From: Bidens hawaiensis
Lineage: Eukaryota > Streptophyta > Magnoliopsida > Asterales > Asteraceae
Direction of reading: 5' to 3'
Assembly: GCA_021521415.1 (NCBI GenBank)
Contig: JAIQDT010000061.1
Coordinates: 3,286,001-3,350,000 of the forward strand
DNA length: 64,000 nucleotides
The notes beneath the pieces are model-generated. The model saw only the letters and a program-made list of their open reading frames with translations. It was not told the DNA's origin and ran no database searches. A program made the position numbers and the translations under genes. Position 1 is the first letter of the stretch. Each line of letters opens with the position of its first letter. This document shows positions 32,984 to 44,880 of this stretch, one piece after another.

Positions 32984-35079
32984 CGCCCGTTAATTTCGGT
33001 TTAACGATTTAAGCATGTAGTATGTATAATTCTCGGGATTTAACCGACGTTTCTCGGAAACCTTCTCGTCATCCCGGTATGTTAAATCACTTAACTTTTC
33101 TCTCAAGTTGCTCCACCTTTCATAAATGAGGGACTAGAGTGTAACTTGTTGTTTTATATCATAAAACTAAAAACCCTAGCCCCTCTCCCTTCCCTATTTC
33201 CGATCAGACAAGAGAGCAGCGAAGGAGCTTCGGTTTTTTCCTTTTTGCAGCCAAGTTTAGGACGTGAAACTTTAATTGAAGGTTAGTACTATGTCCCTAC
33301 AAGTCTTTTACACCTTAATTGATCATTATAATACGCGTATTGATCGATAAACGACTCGTTTTAAGTTAACCGGGTGGCTGTTCAATTGAGAGGTTTCGGG
33401 ACTGTTTTGATTGATTTTTTTGCACCAAAATCTTCCTAGGTATGTCTAGTATAACATACTTTAAAATTATGTCCATTGGTGTTCGTTGGATTAGTCAACT
33501 AGTTGTAGTTTGAATGAAATGTTCGGTTGGCTAGAATTGTAGATTGTTGCATTTAACGCGAGAGTTGAAGTGATTAACGACCAATTCAGCTCGGGTGAAC
33601 TCGGTTCGATGTACGGGCTGTTGAAAAATCATTTTTATAAGTTATGGGGCTGAATTGGTTGTCGGTTACTCAAATGGGTCGGTACAACGCGTATTCGCGT
33701 TTGTTGAATAGTTAGTGCGTTGTACTTGCGAATTACCGACCCATTCGACTCGTGTAGCGTCGTGTGGACTTGTTGGCTGTGAATTCATCATATTGGGTCC
33801 ACACGGGGCTGAGTTGGATGTTAATCCCCTAAACAACTCTTAAACGCGCGTGCTAGTGTAACCTAGTGCTTCCGGGGGTAATTTGGGAATTCTTTATTCC
33901 CGGGAGTATCTATGGGTCATGTCGGTGAATGTAAGGCCCCGGGGGCTGTTATGAATGAGTTTGATGAGGTCGAGGCTTTAGGTTACTCGAACCATACTAG
34001 AACGTCTCGTAGGATAAATGAGTCCTTTTGGTGTCGTTAGTAATGTTTGTATGTAAACCGACAGGCTTTTGAGTTGTGGGGATACTTAGGGTTCTCTAGC
34101 TCGTGGTGAATTCGTGCCTTGTGTCAGGTGAGTTCATGATGCGCCCTTTTTACTCTTTTAAGATTTTTGGCTAGCATGCACACCTAAGTGATTTTGCTTG
34201 ATGAATTGTTTAAATTATTTTGGATGGACTTACTTGTATAGGGTAGGCCTTGAGATGATATTATTGTATGATGTAAGTATGTTTGTACATATATTATTGT
34301 ATGGCCAATATTTGGCGATGTTTAGTAGTCGTTATCGATTACGAATGTTTACGTATGCCTACTTCATGTTTGCATACGTTGGATGAGATGTTACGTGTTT
34401 GGGTTGTATGTGTGCTCGACCCTGATGTTATTACTTGGATGATATGTTACGTGTTTGGGTTGTATGTGTGCTCGACCCTGATGTTATTACCTGGATGGTA
34501 TATATGTAGGGATATAATTATAAGGATGTTTATATATAATTTTAAGGATGTTTATATATATAATTATAAGGATGTTTATATATAATTAAAAAGATGTTTA
34601 TACATATATATAAGGAAGATTACTTATTGTTGATGATGGCCTAACTGTTATATCCCGTTTATTTTAAAACTCTCGGGAAGACTGTTATGATTATTATTAT
34701 AGATGTTAATTAATAAAACTTGAACTCACTCAGCTCAAGCTGACTCTGTGTGCATGTTAGTGCGAGTTTCAGGTTAGGAGGTGGATGCATTACCGCTTGT
34801 ACGTGCACGAAGCTACTTGGACGGTGGAGGGCATGCTTAGTCGGAAGTTTTAATAATAATAAACATTTTTCTTTTAACGTTTTATTGAATACATTTCAAT
34901 TTAAGATTTTGGGCATAATTCCCGGGTTTTGGGAACTTGTTTTATTAATTATGATTTTCCGCTGAATTATACTCTGAATTGGTTATTTTAATGGAATAAA
35001 CTGTTTTTAAGTTTAAGTATTTTTGTAAGTATTTTGGATGAATACCAACTGTAGGATTCCCGGGATTCGGGGTCTTACA
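32979..35079 (+). repeat. LTR of the chromovirus fragment
   Basis: It starts TGTAACGCCCGTTAATTTCGG after a purine tract (AAGGGGGGTGGACT) and ends CGGGGTCTTACA, 2101 bp. It is the same family as the solo LTR at 40018-42040 in the other orientation. A 57-bp unit (ATGTTACGTGTTTGGGTTG..) is duplicated at 34387-34500, and a 28-bp AAGGATGTTTATATATAATT unit is repeated at about 34513-34600. The solo LTR has only one copy of the 57-bp unit. Confidence 0.85.
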
Positions 35080-36202
35080 AATATTGATGTTTCTCGTTGT
35101 AAAACGTCTTTATAAATTTGCTCATATTGATTAGATATATATTATATATATATGTACTATTTTTAACACAAAACTATAATAAACGTATTAAAAGTGTTTA
35201 TCATATTTTTACCATCAAATTTTCGTTAAGATTTTCAAAATATAAATTTCATGATAATATATAATTAAGCGTTTATCATTATAGAACATCGTAACTCATA
35301 TTTATTCAAACTAATTATTTGTAAGTTCGATTATACGATAAACAATGATTTTTATAATTAAATGATAACAATAATCCGTAGAGATCAATCGTTCAGTCCA
35401 TAACGTACCAATCATAATTGTAACTCAATCCACATCGAAATCCTAAATTCGTTATATGTATTATATCAATTATAATTCACTCATAGTATTATTTAATTAG
35501 GATTCTTGTCGATAATTCTCGAAGAGCGTGATTTTCACTTGTCATATTCATTCTCGTTTGGCTTATTCGATCAGGTGAGTTTATCATTCCCCTTTTTATA
35601 CACTGTTTTCAAACGTTTTGGGGACATATGCGTACGTATTCGAATTTTCGTACCATATATATATTCAAACAAATGCAAATGTGTTATTGTGAGTGATTTA
35701 ATCAAATATACGTGCTACTTGTTTACTTGTGTTGCCATTCAATCAATCGCATATTGGGATTACTATTCAATCAATTGCATAGCGGGTGTTTCTGCTGGTG
35801 ACCAATGCCCGATTCGCTTGGCAATGGTCTACATACTTGTTTATGGTTGGATTTTATTTACCGCACTTATCACGTCATGCTTATTTATATTGTTGTGTCA
35901 AAACTGGTGATATTCTCACTCAACTTTATGTTGACAAAACTCCATTTTATACGCATATGCAGGTGGCTTGTATTGAAGATTAAAGGTTGGACATGTAGAC
36001 AAGACTTTAGGATATAATCAAATTAACCTTTATTTGAACTTATGTTGGTATATTTAAACTGTTTATTGTATTTGGATATTGTGTGTATAGTTGAAATCAA
36101 ATAATTAATTAGATATTGTCACGTTTATATCATGATAGTATCTTCGAGCTGTGAGAAATCGGATCACACTCCGATATTTCCGCCTTAGGTTGGGGTGTGA
36201 CA

Positions 36203-36518
36203 CTAACAATATATTCAAAGATTTCAGTATATTAGAATGAATCATTTAAGAACAGTGGAAGTTTCTATAGGATTTGCATGGAACGTCTAGGGTTACAATA
36301 TTCAATGACGGCCGTACTAGGTTAGCATAAATGAGGTCTTAGTCTCTCATCAATTGTTTATGCACCCGTACCTATTATGTAAACCTAGTATTCTTTATAT
36401 AGGCCCATAGACATTACTTCTAGAAACCCTAATGATTACATAATCATTGAAAATCCATACTTAGCCATTTTCCGAGGAGGTTGAGAAGATTCCAATCTTC
36501 CTTGTCAATTTTCCGACA
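36203..36518 (-). repeat. Copia B 5' LTR, part 2 (5' end of the LTR)
   Basis: It begins with the CTAAC TSD and continues the LTR broken at 25540. On the minus strand the LTR starts TGTCGGAAAATTGACAAGG near 36518. Its next words, GAAGATTGGAATCTTCTCAACCTCCTC, resemble the LTR start of the Sirevirus-like element at 42430 and 59731, supporting kinship. Confidence 0.7.
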
Positions 36519-36539
36519 CAACACAAATATTTTAGGGTT

Positions 36540-37940
36540 ATGTTAAAATAAAAATTAAACAAAAAATAAGAAGGGTGAGAAGTAATCTAACCATTAATCT
36601 TAGATTTAAATGGTTGTGATTCATTTGAGAAACAAAAATGATGGAAAGGGCACATGGAATAGTTCATATTTTTTACTTTCTCTCTATATGCAATTCACAT
36701 GTTAATTCCCCTATCATTTTAAAATGTTCATAACTTTTTCATACGATAGTGTTAAAAAAATCACTATAATAACAAGCGGTTTTTTATTTTTAATACTAGT
36801 ACCATATTAATATTTAAAAATAAAAAAAAATGATGAGCTTTTATACATTGTGTTATTGGTTTGTCATTGTGTTTTTTTAATTGAGTTTTCTACGTTGTGT
36901 AATAAGCTATGGTCATTGTGTTTTTCAATCGTTACATATATTAAAGATAAAATTTAAAACAAAACATACGTTATTGTGTCTTTATGCTCATCATTTTTTC
37001 TCTTGTTAGTTATTGAGTCTTTCTACTCATCATTTTGTTTTAGTCATTGTGTACTACGTTTATTGTGTATTATGTTCAGGTCATTGTGTATTATGTAATT
37101 ACCATTATGTTTTATGTCTAAATTGTGTAATATGTATTCACCATTGTGCTTTATGTTTTATGTTATTGTGTAATTTGCATTAATCATTGTGTCTTATTAT
37201 TTTATGTATTATTTTGAACGGTTAATGAATCCTCCAAATGGGCTACTGGCTAAATTCATCGCATAAGGATACACTCGTCTTTCGATCCGGGAAAAACCCT
37301 CAACTAAGGCCAACGCCTGTGAACATTCGTCAGAAGGCACGACAATTTGGTGAGATAAAACTCATTCGGTTCAAGGATCTAACTAGTGAAAGCCACCTAA
37401 TTGCCTAGTCTTCCATTATCACCCTGGTGCCACTGAAACTAAATATTGTGGGCAGGAATACATTTTATGTATTAGATATAGTTGTTAATATTTACATACT
37501 AGAATTACACAACAGTGTTACTTAACTGTTATAATTTTCAGATTTCATCACTTCAAAAAAACAAAACACAATGATAAGAATGAAGACACAATGATAAATA
37601 GAGAGACAAAATGATGGATATAAGACACAATCACATTATTTTTTTTTTAATTTTGTAAAACTAAGTCATACATATTAAAGATAAAAAAACGCTTGTTATT
37701 ATGGTGAACTATTTTTTAAAGAAACATGTCGAACTAAAACGCCATAGATGTTTTAAAATATGAGAGAATTGACATGTGTTTTGCATATGACTAGAGAAAA
37801 TATGTATTTTTCCTCTTATGTCAATTATTTTTTGGTCCTACTTGACACATGACAATAAATTTTGACTTTTCATCCTCATTTTTGTTACCATTTATAGAAT
37901 GACTCAACCTAATATTTCATCTTATTATAAAATTTGGTCT
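36540..37940. mobile_element. Fold-back / inverted-arm DNA element of about 1.4 kb
   Basis: The segment 36661-36780 is the imperfect reverse complement of 37689-37812 (inner ends AATAACAAGCGGT and ACGCTTGTTATT, with shared AATTSACATGTGAATTGCATATGA-like text farther out). The centre is rich in ATTGTGT / ACACAAT motifs that also face each other. No transposase ORF was found. A higher-GC block at 37225-37460 is of unknown origin. Confidence 0.5.
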
Positions 37941-38479
37941 ACCCCTCGTGCATATACTAGACCTTTTTCGTTTTCTTTTCTTATTTTTATTTATTATTTT
38001 TTCTTTGTCTTAATTCGTCCCAAGCGAGGGCCACTAAACTGAAAACAATGTGTAACATATATTAAAAATTAGTGGGCAAAAGTAGGACAACTAATCAACA
38101 TTTGGACACACTACAGCTCGTGCTAGATCTTGACATAATCGTTGTGAACTTTCATTTTTCTTGTCAATATACACCAAACATGGTCATTATTGGCCATTCT
38201 ATTTCAATTTTTTTTAACTAATCCAGTAATCTTATTTTATTTTAAAAAAGGAAGTAAATTAAGTTAATTAACAATAAAGTTACAAATATAAGGATTATTT
38301 TGGTCTATATCACAAAAAGCAAAAGGGGTGTGGTGTTCATCATTTCAAATTTATTATTCCTTGATTTGGCTAAATGTTAAACGGGTATACATGTAACTCA
38401 TGCTCCCGTTTTAACCAAATTAAATTTTCTAATGGAAAAAATCCAATGAGAAAAACTTTAGCTAAGGAAAAAGAGTGGA
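37941..38479. other. Intergenic DNA, nothing recognised
   Basis: AT-rich, no ORF or repeat of note. Confidence 0.5.
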
Positions 38480-39620
38480 GGATAAACCTCCTCCAAAAGT
38501 TGAAGGAATTGTTCGTACATGTCGTATGCCAATGTCATAAACATGTTTCCTAAAAGTTGTTTTGGGAAGTGCTTTTGTGAAAAGTTCTGCTGAATTGTTG
38601 CTTGCTTGGACATATCTTATTTCAACTTGTTTATCTTTAATAAGGTCTTGAGTATACGAAAAGACCCTGAAGGTATATGTTTTGTTCTGTCAGTTTTGAT
38701 ATACCCTTCTTTTATCTACGAGACACAATCTACGTTGTCTTCGTAGATTGGAGTTAGACTTTTATCTTTCTCTAGTCCATAAGAAGTTACTATAAGTCGT
38801 GTCATAGATTTTAACCAAACACGCTCTCTGGAAGCTTCATAGAGTGCAATAACTTTAGCATGATTTGAGGATGTTGCAACAAGTACTTGTTTATGGGAAC
38901 GCCATGAAATTGTAGTTCCTTCATTCTTAAACACGTATCCAGTTTGAGATTTTGCCTTATGGGATCCGATAAATAATCGCATTTGCATAGCCAACTAACA
39001 CTTCTTTTGAATCATTAGAGTAAAACAAACCTAAATCAAAAGTTTCTTTTAGATACCGAAAAATATGTTTAATGTCATTCCAATGCATTTTAGTAGGGAT
39101 GTACTGAATCTTGCCAACTAATTCACTGCAAAAGAAATGCTAGGTCGCATACAGTTAGTAAGATACATGAGCGCTCCAGTTGCGCTAAGTTATGGTACTT
39201 CTGGACCAAAAACCTCCTCACTCTCTTCACGTAGGCAGAATGGATCATTGTTGATATTGAGTGATCTAACATCCATTGGGGAACTTAAAGGATTTACCTT
39301 GTCCATATTGAAACGTTTTAGGAGTCTTTCAGTATAATTTGACTGATGCACAAGTATTCCATTATTAATATGCTCAATCTGTAAACCGAGACAATATTGG
39401 GTTTTCCCAAGGTCTTTCATTTCAAATTCCTTTTTAAATGAATAATTGTTTCATTGATTTCTTTGTGAGTCCCAAATATGTTTAGATCATCAACATATAC
39501 GGCTAAGATCACAAATCCAGATGTTGTCTTTTTAATAAAAATGCATGGACAAATAAGAATATTTGTATAGCCTTTACTTATCAAATAATCACTCAGACGG
39601 TTGTACCACATCCTTCCAGA
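38480..39620 (-). pseudogene. Copia C: fragment of reverse transcriptase and RNase H
   Basis: On the minus strand RT reads WYNRLSDYLISKGYTNILIC and FVILAVYVDDLNIFGTHKEI (catalytic YVDD), then MKDLGKTQYCLGLQIEHI and GILVHQSNYTERLLKRFNMD. RNase H follows after stops: AKSQTGYVFKNEGTTISWRS and ALYEASRERVWLKSM. Multiple stops and frame changes are present. No LTR or integrase belonging to it was identified. Confidence 0.85.
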
Positions 39621-39639
39621 TTGTTTCTATAATAAACCA

Positions 39640-40017
39640 AAATATAAGAAAAGGAAAAATGGAGCAATAAAAGAAGTAAGTTTTTATCCCACATTGATGG
39701 AGGAAGAAAATGGAATGCTTCCACCTTGGAATAAATAAGAAAGTTAGTCCTTGGTCCACATCTCTAGATTACAAAACTTGTAAGCTCTTTATAAAGAAGA
39801 TAGCTCACATTATAACATTCTTATATAACAAGACACTCTTAGTGGTCCTAGAGGAGCTTGCGAAGCACTCGACGTGCACAAGCTCGGGCGAAGTGCGATG
39901 GGCGTAATGCGTTGCTTTGATGGTACACTTTGCATCGCCGCTAGCCGCTTTAGAGCATCAACGCAACAGATTGGTAAAGGCCTTGACGCGATACATGAAG
40001 GCTTATAATTATCCAGA
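39640..40017 (+). repeat. Probable 5' LTR start region of Gypsy D
   Basis: Non-coding DNA whose sequence continues after the solo LTR at 42041 (the TSD CCAGA joins them). A TCCCACATTGATGGAGGA stretch near 39692 is common near LTR starts in plants. The exact boundary is not seen. Confidence 0.4.
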
Positions 40018-42040
40018 TGTAAGGCCCTGAACCCCGGGAACCCTACAGTTGGTATTCATCCATCATACTTATAAAAAAAAATACATAAACTTGAAAACAG
40101 TTCATTCCATTAAAACAACCAAATCAGAGTATATTTCAGCGGAAAACATAAATAATAAAATAAGTTCCCAAAACCCGGGAATTAAGCCCAAACCAATTTA
40201 AATGTATTTAATAAAACTTTTAAAAATAAATTTTCAATATTTAAATCTTTCGTTCACGTATGCCCTTCACCGTCCAAGTAGCTTCGTGCATGTTCAAGCA
40301 GTAAGGCATCCTCCTACTAACCTAAAACTCACACTAAACATGCACACAAAGTCAGCTTGAGCTGAGTGAGTTCAAGTTTTAATAAATAACATCAATAATA
40401 ATAATCATAATAGTCATTCCAAAGGTTTTAAACTATAAAAGGGATAAATCAGTTAGGCCATCTTCTTCAAGAAATAATCATCCTTATACATATATATACA
40501 TACATATACATAAACATCTTTATAAGTAAATCCCTATATATATATATATATATATATATATGTAACATCCAAGTAATAACATCAGGGTCGAGCAAACGTA
40601 CAACCCAAACACGTAACATCTCATCAACGTATGCAAACACAAAGTAGGCATACGTAACATCCGTAGTCGATAACGACTACTAACATCGCCAAATATTGGC
40701 CATACAATAATACATACATACATACATACTATAACATTCCAAGGCCTACCATATACAAGCAAGCCTATATAAAATAGTTTAAACGTTTCATCAAGCAAAA
40801 TCGCTTAGGTGTGCATGCTAGTCCAAAAACTTAAAAAGAGTTAAAAGGGGGCATCATGAACTCATCTGACACGAGACACAGATTCACCATGAGCTAGAGA
40901 ATCCCTAAGTAATCCCAAGACTCAAACACCTGTCGGTTTACATTCAATCAATACTAATGTCATCAAGATGACTCAGTTATCCTACGAGACGATCTAACGG
41001 GGTTCGGGTTACCTAATGCCTCGACCTCATCAAACTAAATCACAACAGCCCCCGAGGCCTCACATTCACCCAAACAACCCTTAGATACTCCCGGGAATAA
41101 AGAATTCCCAAATTACCCCCGGAAGCACTAGGTGATACCAATACGCGCGTTTAAGAGTCGTTTAGGCCATTAACATCCAACTCAGCCCCGTGTGGAACCA
41201 ACATGATAAAATCACAGCCAACAAGTCCACACGACGCTACACCTGTCAAATGGGTCGGTAAGCCGCAAGTACAACGCACCAACCATTCAATAAACGCAAT
41301 TGCACGTTGTACCGACCCGTTTAAGTAACCGACAAACAATTCAGCCCCATAACTTATAAAAATGATTTTTCAACAACTTATAAAAATGATTTTTCAACAG
41401 CCCATACATGAAACCAAGTTCCCCCGAGCTGAATTGGTCGTTAATCACTTCAACCCTCGCGTTAAACGCATCAAACTACAATTCTAGTCAACCGAACACT
41501 AACAATCTAACTACAACTAGTTGACCAATCTAACGAACAACAAAGAAAATGATTTTTAAGTATGTTATACTAGACATACCTAGGAAGATTTTGGTGCAAA
41601 AACCCCAACCAAAACAGTCCCGAAACCGCTCAATTGGACAGCCACCCGGTTAACCTAAAACAAGTCGTTTATCGATCAATACGCGTAATATAAAGATCAA
41701 TTATGGTGTAAAAGACTTGGGGAATCATAAAACTAACCTTGAATTGAAGTTTTATGGCTTAACTTTGGCTACATAGAAGAAAATCGCAAGGGGGGGGGTC
41801 CTTAGGTCGATCGGCGCTGAATGGGGCTAGGGTTAGGTTTTATTTATTTTTATGATATAAATAAACATGTTACACACTAGCCCTTCTAATTTAAGGGATA
41901 TGGAAACTTGTGAGGAAATATTAGATGAATTAACGTACCGGGAAGATGATAGGGCCAACGAAATACGCCGGATAACTCCCGAGAAGTATACATACTTTAC
42001 ATGATTTAAATCCTTAAACCGTAAATTAACGGGCGTTACA
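40018..42040 (-). mobile_element. Solo LTR of the chromovirus family
   Basis: 2023 bp from TGTAAGGCCCTGAA to TTAACGGGCGTTACA, flanked by CCAGA at 40013-40017 and 42041-42045. In reverse complement it is collinear with the LTR at 32979-35079. A perfect TSD around a single LTR means the rest was removed by LTR-LTR recombination after insertion. Confidence 0.93.
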
Positions 42041-42409
42041 CCAGAAAGTTTTGTAGTTCATCGCACTACACGATGAGTTCCCAGTTAACCCATCGCGATA
42101 TGCGACGTGGGGGCTACACAGCCATGACGCGTTGCTTGCCATGTGGCACTCCACTTGACATAGCTATGGCTGACTCGGTAACCTTGTAGGCTAGTCGCAC
42201 TACACGATGACTTTATTATATGTCCATTGCGATATGCAACCGACCTTGAATCAACTATAAAAGGGGATTGATTCAGCCTTCTTCATCATCCAAAATCTTT
42301 CAATCTCTTTTAATTTCTATTATATAAGGTGTTGGTATAATACCTCGAGTAGTCATAACCAATCCGATCGAAAGAAGCTTCATACGTGAATCCAAAAGCT
42401 CTGCCTGAA
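42041..42409 (+). promoter_or_regulatory. Gypsy D LTR promoter region with TATA box
   Basis: TATAAAAGG at 42256-42264 is followed by a CT-rich leader (CTTCTTCATCATCC). Upstream, TCGCACTACACGATGA plus a CATYGCGATATGC motif occurs twice, about 138 bp apart (42058 and 42195), which may be a repeated regulatory module. The Sirevirus-like element is inserted at 42410. Confidence 0.5.
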
Positions 42410-43123
42410 TGTTGGGTCGGATTCATGATAGGAAGATCGGAATCTTCTCAACCTCCTCAGGAAATGGATAAGTATGGACTTCGAGCAAGCCTAGACGATC
42501 GAGCATGGTTTTACTACTTCGAGCAAGGTGTTCAGAACCAATGATGGTTGATTTCTCTAAGTGTTAAGGCTTCAAGCAAGGTACACTTCAACAAGCAAGA
42601 GTAATCTTCTATCGAGCATGGATTGCCAATCGAGTAAATAGCTTGATCATTCAAGCTTTAGCCAAGTGTTACGAGCACAGGATGTCCAAGTACAGCTTGA
42701 CGAGCATGGATGCAATAAGAAGATGTCAAGTGCTCCAAGCATGGACTAAGAGCATGATTCAATCTTGAGCAAGATTTACATTCGAGCATGCAAAGACTGC
42801 TGAATAAGTCCTTAGACAAGATTGAAGACATCATGAAGAATGAGTGTTGGCTCAGCCGGGACCGAGACGATCCGAGCGCGTTCGAGACGGAAGGTTTGAT
42901 AACCAGAGACGGACAGAAACAAACACGAAACAAACGATTTCATTGATAAAAACGAAAGATTACATGCTTGTTTAAACACTGAAATCACGATCTATGGCAG
43001 GGGGAGGTCGAGCATGGCCTCCCCCCTCATCCGGACAGCACCTGGGCCCCGGGCACGCAAAAACCTCAAACTCTTGCCTGTTCACGCCTGAAAGCTGGTA
43101 TTTATACCCGCTGCCATTCGGTC

Positions 43124-43204
43124 AGGACTCATTCGATCGAATGAGTCCTATTCGATCGAATGGCAGACTCATTCGATCGAATCAGAAACTCATTCGATCG
43201 AATG
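43124..43204. repeat. Palindrome cluster in the left LTR of the nested element
   Basis: Four TTCGATCGAA copies. The first is the centre of a perfect 26-bp palindrome (43124-43149, half-site AGGACTCATTCGA). The last is in an 18-bp palindrome (CTCATTCGA plus its complement). The right LTR repeats the cluster at about 45302-45382. Confidence 0.9.
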
Positions 43205-43330
43205 AGTATCCATTGAAAATGCTCTTTCAAATGGATCACTTTCAGCGTGAACCACTACCTAGGTGTACAGCATACAACATAAACATTCTAAACTATTCGC
43301 CAAGCGACGGCCACAAAACATGCACCAACA

Positions 43331-43560
43331 TATTCCCCCTTGGACGTTGCTTGCGAATTGCTGTAGACACCTCTTGCAATCTTCAGTCAAATCTTCTGCT
43401 TTATCTTGATAATCACGTTGAAGAATACCATCATTGCAGCAAGATTCCCCCTTAGACTGAACTCTCGGTTAATGATGCAAAGTGTTCTCCATTGCTGACA
43501 TCTTCAGACAAAACAATCTGTTTAAAAACAACCAACTATAGAAATTCCCCCTCAGACGTT
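43331..43560 (-). other. Multiplied polypurine-tract motifs
   Basis: On the minus strand CAACGTCYRAGGGGGAAT-like text occurs three times: next to the LTR (43331), near 43445 and near 43542. Only the first abuts the LTR. Confidence 0.55.
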
Positions 43561-44369
43561 GGCGTGTATCCCAATATATAGACGTGTAAGCTCATATCGT
43601 CTTCCGCTGACTTAATAATGCATTGGGCAATCTTTGATGAGGCTTCCGATCCACAGCTACTCCGCCTAAACAGATTAGTTTGTATGCAGATTCATCATCG
43701 GAGACAAAGACACATCATTAACTTCGTGATTGCGAATCACCATTCTTCAACAGGATGCAGAAGTTGCTTTTGACAGTACTTCGTTGACTTCTTCAACAGT
43801 AGCAGCTTCTGCAGGAATTGTTGAACTTGGAGATGATTGAGGAACATTTGACTCTTTTGCTTGATCCTCCTTAATCTCCACTGATGACATCTTCAGAATG
43901 CGGAAAATAAATTAAACTTGGTTGGCCCATAAATAGTCAGATGCTCCTGACTACCCCACAATAACTCATCAGTAATCACTTTTCTCTGTTCTTCTGTGTT
44001 CTGATAACAATCACCATTGTAGAAGCTCAATGAACAAGGGGTTATCCATTAAACTTGTAAACGATAATTCCTTCAGGTGATTGTGCTTTGTTCATTGCCC
44101 CAATTTGCCGCTTTAACCATTAAACATTTAAACGCTCTGACTTTGCCGGCAAATATCAGTGAAAATTTCACTGTCACCAAACTTTTTCTGGATAGTAATC
44201 AACTTGTATAGGATGTCCAGAAAAATCTTCATCACTGACCCGAAAATTAACCGAAAATTTCCCGGAAATTTTGTCGAAAAAATTTTATTTTTGCCAAACT
44301 TTTTCAGAAGACTTCCCGACTGATAAAAATGGCTTGGGCAAATTTTCGTGTAAGCGGGCGTTCCAGACT

Positions 44370-44374
44370 TTTTT

Positions 44375-44405
<31 letters not shown>

Positions 44406-44420
44406 TATTTTTTTTTTTTT
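44370..44420. repeat. Poly-T / T-rich tract
   Basis: A run of about 50 bases that is almost only T with scattered A, between the unidentified interior and the palindrome array. Confidence 0.9.
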
Positions 44421-44429
44421 GGTCTGGAA

Positions 44430-44880
44430 CATGTTCGATCGAATGAAGCACAGATTCGATCGGATGAAGAACAGATTCGATCGGATGAAGAACTGGTTCG
44501 ATCAGCTATTTGAATTTGACACTTTGAGCGGGAAAACCAGTTCGATCGAATACAATCTGATTCGATCGAATGAAGAACTGGTTCGATCAGCTATTTGAAT
44601 TTGACACTTTGAGCGGGAAAACCAGTTCGATCGAATACAATCTGATTCGATCGAATGAAGAACTGGTTCGATCAGCTATTTGAATTTGACACTTTGAGCG
44701 GGAAAACCAGTTCGATCGAATACAATCTGATTCGATCGAATGAAGACAATCGAATGGGCGGGAAAACTGGCGTTTGAATTTGACACTTTTGAGCGGGAAG
44801 ACTGATTCGATCGAATCAGTCAATCGAATAGGCCTATTCGATCGAATGGGGAACTCGTTCGATCGAATGGACTGATTCGA
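44430..44880. repeat. Internal array of TTCGATCGAA with three identical 85-bp tandem units
   Basis: Units start GAACTGGTTCGATCAGCTAT at 44490, 44575 and 44660, and I see no difference among them. Each carries one degenerate and two perfect TTCGATCGAA palindromes and a TTTGAATTTGACACTTTGAG spacer. Single copies with variants (TTCGATCGGA) flank the array. Confidence 0.92.

Larger units (their letters stand above)
25541..36202 (+). mobile_element. Gag-only LTR retrotransposon (TR-GAG / LARD type), 10.7 kb with later insertions
   Basis: It starts TGTAACAACTCGGG and ends GGGGTGTGACA, flanked on both sides by CTAAC (25536-25540 and 36203-36207). The LTRs are 25541-28239 and 31371-36202. Both are enlarged by younger insertions; without them each is about 2.3 kb. 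A primer-binding site follows the first and a polypurine tract precedes the second. The 3.1-kb interior encodes only a gag-like protein with zinc knuckles. No protease, RT or integrase is seen, so it must have relied on another element's enzymes. It sits inside the LTR of Copia B. Confidence 0.9.
31371..36202 (+). repeat. 3' LTR of the gag-only element, split by a chromovirus fragment
   Basis: Homologous to 25541-28239. The first base is C instead of T. Left half 31371-32502 and right half 35080-36202 are joined in the other LTR at GACACC|AATATTGATG (about 27072). The 2577 bp between them are foreign. Confidence 0.88.

Noticed and set aside
39685..39760. ATCCCACATTGATGG resembling the upstream element of plant snRNA genes
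   Set aside because: No TATA box at the required distance and no snRNA sequence after it; the motif is also common near LTR starts.
43124..44880. Regularly spaced TTCGATCGAA repeats resembling a CRISPR-like array
   Set aside because: Spacers are repeated or part of a tandem unit, repeats are perfect palindromes of 10 bp, and the host is a plant retroelement; no CRISPR features.
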